Below are positions 1 to 8,019 of a stretch of 64,000 nucleotides of DNA, piece by piece. The translations under genes and the position numbers were made by a program. Source of the stretch: Candidatus Planktophila dulcis (GTDB taxonomy: Bacteria; Actinomycetota; Actinomycetes; Nanopelagicales; Nanopelagicaceae); contig NZ_CP016777.1 of the NCBI RefSeq assembly GCF_002288225.1, forward strand, positions 124,001-188,000. The letters are read 5' to 3'. How positions within the stretch are numbered: position 1 is the first letter of the stretch; every line of letters starts with the position of its first letter. The notes under the pieces are model-generated. The model saw only the letters and a program-made list of their open reading frames with translations. It did no database searches and was not told where the DNA came from.

Positions 1-201
1 AAGCTAGTCACTGCTTTTGGATTCTCTCAAATAGGGCTGCATCGCATAGAGATAAATGTGCGCCCTGAGAATGCTGCCTCCTGCAGAGTTGCCGAGAAAG
101 CTGGGTATGTTCTAGAAGGTGAGCGCAAGGCCTTCTTACATATCGATGGTGCATGGAGAGACCATCTGTCCTATGTAAAGAGCAATGAATTAATCCAGTA
201 A
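1..201 (+). CDS. GNAT N-acetyltransferase, RimJ-like (3' part only)
   Basis: Only the last 66 codons lie in the window; the gene starts upstream. The visible part is the acetyl-CoA-binding half of a GNAT fold, with GLHRIEINV, then RPENAASCRVAEKAGY, and the tail HIDGAWRDH that is typical of RimJ/RimL enzymes, which acetylate protein N-termini or small amines. In M. tuberculosis rimJ (Rv0995) precedes a membrane protein (Rv0996), as here, which supports RimJ-like over other GNATs. The substrate cannot be told from the sequence. Confidence 0.85.
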   Translation, partial: KLVTAFGFSQIGLHRIEINVRPENAASCRVAEKAGYVLEGERKAFLHIDGAWRDHLSYVKSNELIQ

Positions 202-240
202 ACCCCCCTTGAAATCCACAGAGTTACGCTCAGTCGCCTC

Positions 241-246
241 TAACCT
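241..246 (+). promoter_or_regulatory. Predicted -10 element (TAACCT) of the membrane-protein gene
   Basis: TAACCT lies 9 bases before the ATG at 256, and no Shine-Dalgarno is visible. It fits the TANNNT pattern found in front of many genes in this window and suggests a leaderless or nearly leaderless transcript. Confidence 0.4.
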
Positions 247-255
247 TTACCCATC

Positions 256-1050
256 ATGGCCTCAGGAATTATCTATCTAGCAATTATTGGCATGTGGGTT
301 GCCTATTTTCTGCCACGCTGGGTACATAACAAGAATGAATTCTCCGGTAAGAGCGTCGAACGTTATAAGAGCGCACTCCGAGTAGTTGCAAGTACTACAC
401 CGGGTGCACAAATTGGCTCTGGAGCAATTTATACAGATGTAGATCGCGCAGGACGCGTAGCACAACAACTCATGCGCCGCAGAATTATCTTCTCACTTAT
501 TACTACAACACTTATCCTCACAACGGCAGGTGCCATCATGCAGACATTCACATACATCGCAATCGCTATTCCTGTTACTGGATTAGTTCTCTATATTGCC
601 CATGTTCGTCGTCAAGAAAATAGCGATCGCATCACGCGCCGTCGTATGGATCAATTGCATCGCACAACCGAAGGTGTTTCACATACCAATCTTGCAGATG
701 TGCTTACACATAATTCTCACAGTGAAGTTAAAGTCAATCAAGATCACTGGATTCCTTTGTCAGAACGCGAACTCACAGGTGTCACACTTCTTCCTAAGGG
801 AACAGCGCAATCACGTGCTGAGTGGCAACCTAATGAGATTCCAGTTCCAACATATGTAAACGCGCCAAAGGCTGTTCAGTCAAAGCGTGTCCTTGATTTA
901 ACCGAACCAGGTAGATGGACTGAAGAGCAAGAACGTTTAGAACGCGAAGCGCTCGCTGCAGCTGCTCCATCACGCGATGAAGTATTTGATCAACAGCTTG
1001 CAGATGAAGCAGTACAGAAGCTTCGCGAAATGCGCGCTGCTAACGAATAG
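256..1050 (+). CDS. Conserved actinobacterial membrane protein (Rv0996-like)
   Basis: 264 residues, function unknown. An N-terminal hydrophobic segment (about 3-20, ending in PRWV) is followed by a basic stretch, then two closely spaced membrane helices (about 75-117). The rest is a long, charged, probably cytoplasmic tail containing many Glu and Arg. The N-terminal layout and the position after a RimJ-like gene match the mycobacterial Rv0996 family. Start ATG 256 has a TAACCT hexamer just upstream. The tail is low in recognisable motifs, and no catalytic residues are evident. Confidence 0.8.
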   Translation: MASGIIYLAIIGMWVAYFLPRWVHNKNEFSGKSVERYKSALRVVASTTPGAQIGSGAIYTDVDRAGRVAQQLMRRRIIFSLITTTLILTTAGAIMQTFTYIAIAIPVTGLVLYIAHVRRQENSDRITRRRMDQLHRTTEGVSHTNLADVLTHNSHSEVKVNQDHWIPLSERELTGVTLLPKGTAQSRAEWQPNEIPVPTYVNAPKAVQSKRVLDLTEPGRWTEEQERLEREALAAAAPSRDEVFDQQLADEAVQKLREMRAANE

Positions 1051-2346
1051 CTAAATCCAGCTCTCAAACCACATGCGTGCATGCCATGCGTCATAGGTGA
1101 TCAGATCGCCCATATAGAGCGGTAAGAAGTATAAGAAGTTAAAGAAGAGCACGATATATACCCCTGCTACAACAACTTCTCCCAAGCGACCGTAATTAGT
1201 CAGTATTGATCGAGTGCAATAAATGAGTGCAAGAATCAGAAAAGGCTCAAAGACAATTGCATAGAAAGAGAACACCGTGCGCTCTTGGAAGAAGAACCAC
1301 GGCAGATAACCTGCAGTAATTCCCGTAACAATGACTGTGAGAGCGGGATCTAATCTGTGCTTAGCAATACTGCGAGCCCATAAGCCAAAGACAACCACGA
1401 TTGCAATTGTTCCAAGCCACCACAACAGCGGTGTTCCTAAAGCAAGGATTTCTTGTGAACAGCTGTCGGCGCCACACCCTTTCGGTGATTCGTAATAGAA
1501 CGAGGTTGGTCGTCCCATGACAAGCCAACTCCATGGATTTGCTTGGTAGACGTGTTTCTCCGTTAACCCTGTATGAAAGTCCAACATCTGTTGGTGGTAG
1601 TAGATAATTGATGAAATTACATTTGATGAGTAATCACGATTCCAACCACGGTTACTAAGGAACCAGCCAGTCCATGATGTTATGTAAACGAGAAGTGGGA
1701 CTGCACCAAATTGACCAATGCGGGCAAGAGTCGGCTTTATCAAATCTTTTCCTGAGTAATGCGTGAATGCTCGGTAGAAACCAATTGCTGCAAATGCGAT
1801 GATGAAATAGAGAGCGCTCCACTTTGTGGCCAGAGCTAATCCCAGAACAACGCCTGTCCACCAGTAGCGTTTTGTCAGGAAGAGATAGGAAGCAAGCAGA
1901 ACGAAGAAGGTTAAGAAGTTATCGAGAAGTGCTGTGCGTGAATGTACTAGTGCTAAACCATCAATTGCCATCAGTGCACTTGCAAGTCCAGTCAGAACTG
2001 CACTCCTAAAGAGGCGATGTGCAATAAGTGCAATGAGCAGAATCATCAAAGAACCAACAAGGGCTGTTGTAAATCGCCATCCAAAGCCAGTATCGCCAAA
2101 TACTTGTATACCAAGACCTATCAACCATTTACCCAGTGGAGGGTGCACAATGAATTCAGGTTTTGATCCCGCTACTTCAACGCCATATTTCAGTAAGTCA
2201 CGGGCGCCATCGACGTAATAGACCTCATCGAAGATAAATCCCTTCACTCTTCCAAGATCTGAAAGACGGAGAATAAAGGAGAGCAGTGCGATGAGTACCG
2301 GAGCGATACCAACAACCATATGTAAAGAATATGGGAGGATTCGCAT
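1051..2346 (-). CDS. pmt: Protein O-mannosyltransferase (GT39, Pmt family)
   Basis: 431-residue polytopic membrane enzyme expected to move mannose from polyprenyl-phosphate-mannose to Ser/Thr of secreted proteins at the outer face of the membrane. The first periplasmic loop carries the acidic FDEVYYVDGA segment (about 39-48) and HPPLGKW (about 68-74), both diagnostic of GT39. Many hydrophobic helices follow, and a WESWI tail closes the protein. It is slightly shorter than mycobacterial Rv1002c. It is divergent from rsmI, as in M. tuberculosis (Rv1002c/Rv1003), and the two start codons share the sequence CATATG with no base between them. No Shine-Dalgarno is visible for the ATG at 2346, so a start a few codons downstream is possible. 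Confidence 0.9.
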   Translation of the reverse strand: MRILPYSLHMVVGIAPVLIALLSFILRLSDLGRVKGFIFDEVYYVDGARDLLKYGVEVAGSKPEFIVHPPLGKWLIGLGIQVFGDTGFGWRFTTALVGSLMILLIALIAHRLFRSAVLTGLASALMAIDGLALVHSRTALLDNFLTFFVLLASYLFLTKRYWWTGVVLGLALATKWSALYFIIAFAAIGFYRAFTHYSGKDLIKPTLARIGQFGAVPLLVYITSWTGWFLSNRGWNRDYSSNVISSIIYYHQQMLDFHTGLTEKHVYQANPWSWLVMGRPTSFYYESPKGCGADSCSQEILALGTPLLWWLGTIAIVVVFGLWARSIAKHRLDPALTVIVTGITAGYLPWFFFQERTVFSFYAIVFEPFLILALIYCTRSILTNYGRLGEVVVAGVYIVLFFNFLYFLPLYMGDLITYDAWHARMWFESWI

Positions 2347-3189
2347 ATGGCCCTAGTTCTTGCAGCGACTCCTCTTGGAAATCCGCTCGATGCGAGCCAG
2401 CGACTCAAAAATGCAATCGAATCAGCGCAAGTTATTGCCGCTGAAGATTCACGCAGATTTCATCGATTGGCATCAGATCTAGGTGTGACATTTACAGCGC
2501 GCATCATCTCCTTCTTTGAAGGCAATGAGACAGATCGCACGCAAGAGATATTGCAGCTCCTTCGCGAAGGTAAAGAAGTCCTCGTCGTGACAGATGCAGG
2601 CATGCCAACCATCAGCGATCCTGGATTTCGCTTGATGCGCGATGCGATTGCAGAAAACCTTCCCACCGTTGTTATCCCTGGCCCGAGTGCGCCAACAATG
2701 GCAATTGCGCTATCGGGTCTTCCGACAGATCGCTTTACCTTTGAAGGTTTCGCACCTCGCGCACAAGGCGCTCGCAATACTTTCTATGAGAACCTTCGAT
2801 TTGAAGAGCGCACCATGGTTATCTTTGAAGCACCACATCGCCTTCATGAATCACTTGTCGATGCTGCTGCGATTCTTGGGGATTCTCGCAAAGGTGCCAT
2901 CTGTCGCGAGATGACAAAGACCTATGAAGAAACTATTCGTGGCACACTCACTGAATTGATTATGTGGGCAGCAAGCAAAGAGGTCCTTGGTGAAATCACA
3001 CTCGTGATTGCAGGTGTTGAGGCAGGTTCTGCGAACAAGACGGCAGATGATGCCGTTGCTCGTGTTCGTGAATATGAGGCTGCTGGAATGGACCGAAAAG
3101 GTGCGATTGCTACAGTCGCCGATGAGTTCGAGCTTCCTAAGAAGATCGTTTATGCAGCCGTAGTCGATGCGAATAAGATGAGCAGATGA
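2347..3189 (+). CDS. rsmI: 16S rRNA 2'-O-ribose C1402 methyltransferase RsmI
   Basis: 280 residues. SAM-dependent enzyme that methylates the ribose of C1402 in the decoding centre. Motifs seen: ATPLGNP at the N-terminus, EDSRR (about 34-38), VTDAGMPTISDPG (about 81-93) and PGPSA, all characteristic of the tetrapyrrole-methylase-like RsmI fold. The usual C-terminal RsmI helical region follows. A Shine-Dalgarno (GGGAGG at 2332-2337) lies inside the opposite pmt gene. It is first in a tight run rsmI-metG-tatD-ksgA-ispE and overlaps metG by 4 bases (ATGA). Confidence 0.96.
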   Translation: MALVLAATPLGNPLDASQRLKNAIESAQVIAAEDSRRFHRLASDLGVTFTARIISFFEGNETDRTQEILQLLREGKEVLVVTDAGMPTISDPGFRLMRDAIAENLPTVVIPGPSAPTMAIALSGLPTDRFTFEGFAPRAQGARNTFYENLRFEERTMVIFEAPHRLHESLVDAAAILGDSRKGAICREMTKTYEETIRGTLTELIMWAASKEVLGEITLVIAGVEAGSANKTADDAVARVREYEAAGMDRKGAIATVADEFELPKKIVYAAVVDANKMSR

Positions 3190-4748
3190 AGTCTTTCTAC
3201 CTGACTACGCCGATTTACTATGTAAATGATGCGCCGCATATTGGCCATGCATATACAACGGTTGCCGGCGATGTCCTTACTCGTTGGCATCGCCAACGTG
3301 GTGAATCTGTCTGGTTCCTTACAGGAACAGATGAGCACGGTCAGAAAGTTATGCGCACTGCAGAGCAGAACAACGTCGCCCCTCAAGCATGGGTCGATAA
3401 GTTAGTTGCTGATGCGTGGAAACCTAATTGGCAAGCGCTCAATATCGCAAATGATGACTTTATCCGCACCACTGAACCTCGTCACACAGAGCGTGTGCAG
3501 AAGTTCTTGCAGTCGCTGAAAGACTCTGGCCATATCTATGCCGGTAAATATGAAGGCCCTTACTGTGTTGGCTGCGAAGAATTTAAATTACCTGGCGATC
3601 TCATTGATGCAGATGGTGAAAAGCTCTGCCCGATTCACAGCAAGCCAATTGAGCTAGTCAACGAGAACAACTGGTTCTTTAAACTCTCTGAGTTCACGCA
3701 ACCACTTCTTGATCACTATAAGAATAATCCTGATGCATGCCAGCCAGAGAGTGCTCGCAATGAAGTTGTCTCATTCCTTGAAGGTGGAGTATCAGACCTT
3801 TCTATCTCTCGCTCCACATTTGACTGGGGAATTCCAGTTCCGTGGGATACCGATCAAGTTGTCTATGTTTGGTTTGATGCTCTACTTAACTATGCGACAG
3901 CTGTAGGACTTACCGATGCGTCAGATTCTGAAGGTGGCAAGAAGTTTGCAGCCACCTGGCCTGCAGATGTTCACCTGGTTGGAAAAGATATTTTGCGATT
4001 CCACGCCGTTATTTGGCCAGCGATGCTCATGGCCGCAGGTATTGATATTCCTAAGAAGGTCTTTGCACACGGTTGGTTACTTGTCGGTGGCGAGAAGATG
4101 TCGAAGTCAAAGCTGACAGGTATTGCGCCATCAGATATCACCGATCACTTTGGCGTCGATGCATTCCGCTATTACTTCTTGCGTGCAATTCCATTCGGAA
4201 GCGATGGATCTTTCTCTTGGGAAGATATGAGTGCTCGTTACACATCAGAGCTGGCTAATGACTTTGGAAACCTCGCCTCACGTCTTGCTGCGATGATTGA
4301 AAAGTATTGCGGTGGAAAGATTCCAGCTGTTGCTAAAGATGAAACCCTTGCACAATCACTGCAGGCAACTGTCGATAAGGCAGATGCTGCAATGGTTGCA
4401 CTTGATTTCCAAGGTGGAATTAATGCTGTGATGGATTACTGCAAGCAGGTCAATGGTTATGTAACTATCAAAGAGCCTTGGATTCTTGCTAAAGATCCAG
4501 CAAACCAAGCGATTCTTGAAGAAGTTCTCTATAACACTGCTGAATCACTTCGCGCACTGGCTGTCTTACTCCACCCAGTAATGCCTGCAACAACTGAGAT
4601 CTTGTGGGAAGCGCTGGGCGCGAAGGCATCACTAGGTGAGATTGGTAAACAAGAAATTTCTAAGGTTGCGACCTGGGGTCAGTTGCCACAAGGTGCAACT
4701 GTCACAAAGACTCCGGTCTTGTTCCCACGGTTAGAAGTTAAAGAGTAA
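3186..4748 (+). CDS. metG: Methionyl-tRNA synthetase
   Basis: 520 residues, class I aminoacyl-tRNA synthetase charging tRNA-Met and tRNA-fMet. HIGH-type motif HIGHAYT is at about 18-24 and KMSKSKL at about 303-309. Between them a single zinc-knuckle loop has CVGC and CPIH ligands (about 126-145). The C-terminal helical anticodon domain is present. The extra EMAP-like dimerisation domain of some bacterial MetG proteins is absent, which is normal for this length class. The start overlaps the rsmI stop, so translational coupling is likely. Confidence 0.97.
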   Translation: MKSFYLTTPIYYVNDAPHIGHAYTTVAGDVLTRWHRQRGESVWFLTGTDEHGQKVMRTAEQNNVAPQAWVDKLVADAWKPNWQALNIANDDFIRTTEPRHTERVQKFLQSLKDSGHIYAGKYEGPYCVGCEEFKLPGDLIDADGEKLCPIHSKPIELVNENNWFFKLSEFTQPLLDHYKNNPDACQPESARNEVVSFLEGGVSDLSISRSTFDWGIPVPWDTDQVVYVWFDALLNYATAVGLTDASDSEGGKKFAATWPADVHLVGKDILRFHAVIWPAMLMAAGIDIPKKVFAHGWLLVGGEKMSKSKLTGIAPSDITDHFGVDAFRYYFLRAIPFGSDGSFSWEDMSARYTSELANDFGNLASRLAAMIEKYCGGKIPAVAKDETLAQSLQATVDKADAAMVALDFQGGINAVMDYCKQVNGYVTIKEPWILAKDPANQAILEEVLYNTAESLRALAVLLHPVMPATTEILWEALGAKASLGEIGKQEISKVATWGQLPQGATVTKTPVLFPRLEVKE

Positions 4749-4755
4749 TTTTCTT

Positions 4756-5613
4756 ATGACAGATCGCCACAAACGCGATATCGATCGTCAACCTGCTCCA
4801 CTTCCTGAAGCACTTCCTGTTCCCACGGTAGATGCGCATGCTCATATTGAAATTGTCACCAATGATGCGCCTGATTCAGATGCTGTTCGCCAAGTTCTTG
4901 ATGATGCGAAGTCAGTTAATGTCGATCGCATCGTGCAGGTTGGATATTCGGCAGAACAATCACAATGGTGCGTTGATATGGCAAACGCCTTTCCGGGTCG
5001 TGTACTTGCAGCAGTTGCACTCCACCCCAATGAAGCACCCGTTGTTCCTGATCTAGAAGCTGATTGGGCAATCATTGAAAAACTTGCACAAGATCCTCGT
5101 GTGCGCGCAATTGGTGAGACTGGACTTGATTACTTCCGCACCGAGCCTGCGCTACGCAAGCGTCAACAAGATTCATTTAAGTGGCATATTGATTTAGCTA
5201 AGCGCACCAATAAGGCCCTAGTCATTCATGATCGCGATTCTCATGATGATGTTCTCTCTATCTTGCTTGAGGTAGGAGCTCCCGAGAAGACTGTCTTTCA
5301 CTGTTTCTCAGGCGATGTTGAAATGGCAAAGATCTGCATAGATCGCGGATATATCCTCTCTTTTGCTGGCACTATGACATTTAAAAATGCGCCTGCTCTG
5401 CGTGATGCACTCAAACTTGTTCCACATGATCAGCTCTTAGTTGAAACTGATTCACCGTTCTTGGCACCGATGCCTCATCGAGGAGCGCTCAATACTCCAG
5501 CACAGATTGCCAATATCGTGCGGGCAATGGCCACAGAGCGCAATGAAGATGTGGCAGAGCTTGCAACAGCGCTATCTGTGAATGCCGAGCGCATCTTCGG
5601 TTCTTTCGCATGA
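4756..5613 (+). CDS. tatD: TatD-family metal-dependent DNase
   Basis: 285 residues, TIM-barrel metal hydrolase of the TatD/YcfH family (3'-5' exonuclease on damaged DNA/RNA in characterised members). Metal ligands are visible in VDAHAHIE (about 25-32), GETGLDYF (about 117-124), HDRDSHDD, FHCFSGD and ETDSPFLAP (about 229-237). The first 20 residues are a charged extension not needed for the barrel. It sits 7 bases after metG and overlaps ksgA by 4 bases, the order known from mycobacteria except that no rpfB lies between tatD and ksgA. Confidence 0.94.
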   Translation: MTDRHKRDIDRQPAPLPEALPVPTVDAHAHIEIVTNDAPDSDAVRQVLDDAKSVNVDRIVQVGYSAEQSQWCVDMANAFPGRVLAAVALHPNEAPVVPDLEADWAIIEKLAQDPRVRAIGETGLDYFRTEPALRKRQQDSFKWHIDLAKRTNKALVIHDRDSHDDVLSILLEVGAPEKTVFHCFSGDVEMAKICIDRGYILSFAGTMTFKNAPALRDALKLVPHDQLLVETDSPFLAPMPHRGALNTPAQIANIVRAMATERNEDVAELATALSVNAERIFGSFA

Positions 5614-6440
5614 GCCTTCTAGGAGCTGCAGAGATTCGCGAGCTTGCAGAAGCTCTTGATCTCAAACCTTCCAAATCACTAGGGCAGAACTTTGTTCATG
5701 ATGGCAATGTCTGTCGCAAGATTGTTCGTACGGCAGGGCTGACAGAAACAGATATCGCACTGGAAATTGGACCAGGTCTTGGATCTCTGACTCTTGCAAT
5801 GATGGAAGTGGCTCAAGCAGTTGTTGCCGTTGAGATTGATTCCCGCCTTGCCACACAACTTCCCATCACTGCAGCAAGGCATTCAGAGCGTGCAGATATC
5901 TTGACTGTGATTAATCAAGATGCGCTTGCCTTAAAAGAACTTCCCGTTGCACCCACTGTCTTGATTGCAAACCTGCCTTATAACGTCTCTGTTCCAGTAT
6001 TTCTGCATCTACTTGAAATCTTGCCATCACTGCGTAGTGGTGTCGTGATGGTGCAGGCAGAGGTTGCAGATCGTTTAGCTGCAAAGCCAAATTCAAAAGA
6101 GTATGGAATTCCTAGTGTGAAAGCTGCATGGTGGGCTGATGTGACAGGTGCTGGCTCTGTCTCACGCAATATCTTCTGGCCACAACCTAATGTGGATTCA
6201 AAGCTTGTGGGATTCATAAGACGTGCAACACCAGGTGATGAAGAACTTCGTAAGAAAGTGTTTGCCATTATCGATTTAGCCTTTGCTCAACGTCGCAAGA
6301 TGCTGCGCTCTGCGTTGTCATCGATGTATGGAGGCTCTGCCGCGGCAGAAGCTCATCTGACAAAAGCAGGAATTGATCCCACACTTCGCGGAGAAGCACT
6401 TGATATCTCAGCCTTCTGCGCGATTGCCAGAGAAGAGTAG
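5610..6440 (+). CDS. rsmA: 16S rRNA A1518/A1519 dimethyltransferase KsgA
   Basis: 276 residues. Dimethylates two adjacent adenosines in helix 45 of 16S rRNA as a late 30S assembly checkpoint. Motifs: SLGQNFVHD (about 23-31), SAM motif I EIGPGLGSL (about 52-60), motif IV NLPYNVSVPV (about 121-130), and the C-terminal substrate domain with FAQRRKMLRSAL. Start ATG overlaps the tatD stop (ATGA). Loss of this enzyme gives kasugamycin resistance in other bacteria. Confidence 0.97.
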   Translation: MSLLGAAEIRELAEALDLKPSKSLGQNFVHDGNVCRKIVRTAGLTETDIALEIGPGLGSLTLAMMEVAQAVVAVEIDSRLATQLPITAARHSERADILTVINQDALALKELPVAPTVLIANLPYNVSVPVFLHLLEILPSLRSGVVMVQAEVADRLAAKPNSKEYGIPSVKAAWWADVTGAGSVSRNIFWPQPNVDSKLVGFIRRATPGDEELRKKVFAIIDLAFAQRRKMLRSALSSMYGGSAAAEAHLTKAGIDPTLRGEALDISAFCAIAREE

Positions 6441-6443
6441 AGT
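6438..6443 (+). promoter_or_regulatory. Predicted -10 element (TAGAGT) for ispE
   Basis: TAGAGT overlaps the ksgA stop codon and sits 6 bases before the GTG start of ispE. The geometry equals that of other leaderless genes in the window, so ispE may have its own internal promoter in addition to read-through. Confidence 0.4.
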
Positions 6444-6449
6444 TTTCAC

Positions 6450-7361
6450 GTGGCGCATAATTCAGTGACGGTTCGAGTTCCTGCAAAGGTTAATTTGCAG
6501 CTCTCTGTTGGACCTCGCGAAGCAGATGGATTTCATAACCTTGTCTCTGTATTTCAGGCAATCTCCATCTTTGATGATGTCACTGTCACTAAATCCAATC
6601 CTGGAAGTGGCGTGACTATCTCTGTCACAGGTGAGCACACACACGGTGTGCCTGAAGATCACTCAAATCTTGCCGTCAAAGCAGCTCAATTGATTGGTGA
6701 GAAGTTCGATTTTGCCGTAGATGTTCATATCGAAATCAAGAAATCGATTCCTGTTGCAGGTGGCATGGCAGGCGGAAGCGCTGATGCTGCAGGCACCTTG
6801 GTTGCTATGGATTCACTCTTTCAACTAGAGATGTCACGCGAGGAGCTTCATGCACTCGGTTCAGAGTTAGGTAGTGATGTGCCATTTATGATTTCAGGCG
6901 GCACTGCAATTGGTCAGGGACGCGGAGATCAACTCACTGCTGCACTATCGCGCGGCACATATCACTGGGTACTAGCACTCTCTAGCGTTGGTTTATCTAC
7001 TCCTGCTGTCTATACAGAGTGTGATCGCATGCGCGCAGAACTTGATATTGCACCCCCACAAGTTTCAGATGCCTTGATGCAATCTCTGCTTGCTGCCGAT
7101 AGCGATGCTGTGGGTCGCGCACTCACCAATGATCTGCAGAACGCGGCATGTTCTCTGCGCCCTGCCCTCAGTCTTGTTCTTGAAGTAGGCAGAGATTACG
7201 GAGCACTCGGTGCAATTGTCTCTGGCTCCGGTCCCACAGTTGCGTTCTTGGTGGCCGATGAAGATTCAGGACTTGATTTAGCTGTGGCCCTTACGGCGAG
7301 TGGCGTTGTGGGAAGTGTTGCGCGAGCACACGGACCTGTGCATGGAGCAAAAGTAATCTAG
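6450..7361 (+). CDS. ispE: 4-diphosphocytidyl-2-C-methyl-D-erythritol kinase
   Basis: 303 residues, GHMP kinase that phosphorylates CDP-methylerythritol in the MEP isoprenoid pathway. Motifs: PAKVNLQLSVGPREADGFH near the N-terminus, the phosphate-binding loop PVAGGMAGGSADAA (about 97-110), and GSGPTVAFLV near the C-terminus. Start is GTG 6450 with a TAGAGT hexamer 6 bases upstream and no Shine-Dalgarno. The 3' end overlaps the convergent marR gene by 4 bases. IspH of the same pathway is at 34789. Confidence 0.96.
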   Translation: MAHNSVTVRVPAKVNLQLSVGPREADGFHNLVSVFQAISIFDDVTVTKSNPGSGVTISVTGEHTHGVPEDHSNLAVKAAQLIGEKFDFAVDVHIEIKKSIPVAGGMAGGSADAAGTLVAMDSLFQLEMSREELHALGSELGSDVPFMISGGTAIGQGRGDQLTAALSRGTYHWVLALSSVGLSTPAVYTECDRMRAELDIAPPQVSDALMQSLLAADSDAVGRALTNDLQNAACSLRPALSLVLEVGRDYGALGAIVSGSGPTVAFLVADEDSGLDLAVALTASGVVGSVARAHGPVHGAKVI

Positions 7362-7852
7362 TTTTCGTCAAACTCCGCAACGAGTTTGCTCAATAAATCA
7401 GCAAGTAGTTCGCGATCTTTAGCAGTCAGCGTTCCTAGCAATTCACGTTCATTCTCAAGCAGACCTTCCAGCGCAGCATCAACAGCGCGCACCCCAGATT
7501 TTGTGAGTGTGACAAGTGAGCCGCGACCATCATCCGGATCTTGTTCACGAGTAATCAATTGCAACTCTTCAAGTCGATCAAGGCGATTAGTCATCGTTCC
7601 ACTCGTCACCATCGTCTCTTGCATTAACTGACCAGGGGAGAGTTGATGTGGTGCACCTGCACGACGCAGAGCTGCAAGAACATCGAATCCCCACGTCTCA
7701 AGATCTGCGAATGCATCACGACGAGCAATATCCAGGTGGCGGGCAATGCGGGTAATGCGGCTTAGGACTGCAAGGGGAGAGAGGTCGAGATCTGGGCGCT
7801 CGCGCTTCCAGGCCGCTATGAGGCGGTCTACTTCATCTCGATTATTCTGCAT
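7358..7852 (-). CDS. MarR-family transcriptional regulator
   Basis: 164 residues. Winged-helix DNA-binding region at about 55-125: LSPGQLMQETMVTSGTMTNR is the recognition-helix area and DPDDGRGSLVTLT is the wing, both typical of MarR. The N-terminal helices form the dimer interface. Targets and ligand are unknown; the neighbouring genes are housekeeping. ATG 7852 has TAAACT 9 bases upstream on its strand and no Shine-Dalgarno. The gene is convergent with ispE and lies divergently beside tRNA-Gln. Confidence 0.9.
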   Translation of the reverse strand: MQNNRDEVDRLIAAWKRERPDLDLSPLAVLSRITRIARHLDIARRDAFADLETWGFDVLAALRRAGAPHQLSPGQLMQETMVTSGTMTNRLDRLEELQLITREQDPDDGRGSLVTLTKSGVRAVDAALEGLLENERELLGTLTAKDRELLADLLSKLVAEFDEN

Positions 7853-7861
7853 AGTAAATGG

Positions 7862-7867
7862 AGTTTA
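7862..7867 (-). promoter_or_regulatory. Predicted -10 element (TAAACT) of the marR gene
   Basis: Read on the minus strand, TAAACT ends 9 bases before the ATG at 7852. It fits the leaderless pattern described for this window. Confidence 0.4.
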
Positions 7868-7907
7868 GTGGTCGCCAGCACTACCGAAGATAAGGGAGAA
7901 TATAGGT

Positions 7908-7982
7908 TCCGCCATTGTGTAGTGGCTAGCACATGGGCCTTTGAAGCCCAGGGTCCAGGATCGATACCTGGTGGCGGAGCCA
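7908..7982 (+). tRNA. tRNA-Gln (anticodon UUG)
   Basis: Folds as a complete cloverleaf. Acceptor TCCGCCA (7908-7914) pairs with TGGCGGA (7972-7978), the anticodon stem is TGGGC/GCCCA, and the 7-base loop 7939-7945 has TTG at 7941-7943. The T stem is CCAGG/CCTGG. Discriminator is G and CCA is encoded at 7980-7982. The identity as Gln follows from the anticodon and fits G73. Confidence 0.96.
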
Positions 7983-8007
7983 CCGTTTCAATCTCAGCCC
8001 GAGCAAG

Positions 8008-8013
8008 TAGACT
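8008..8013 (+). promoter_or_regulatory. Predicted -10 element (TAGACT) of glmU
   Basis: TAGACT is followed by six bases and the glmU ATG. TAGACT recurs as the likely -10 of mfd, eno, ispH and tRNA-Leu in this window. Confidence 0.5.
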
Positions 8014-8019
8014 GCACAC

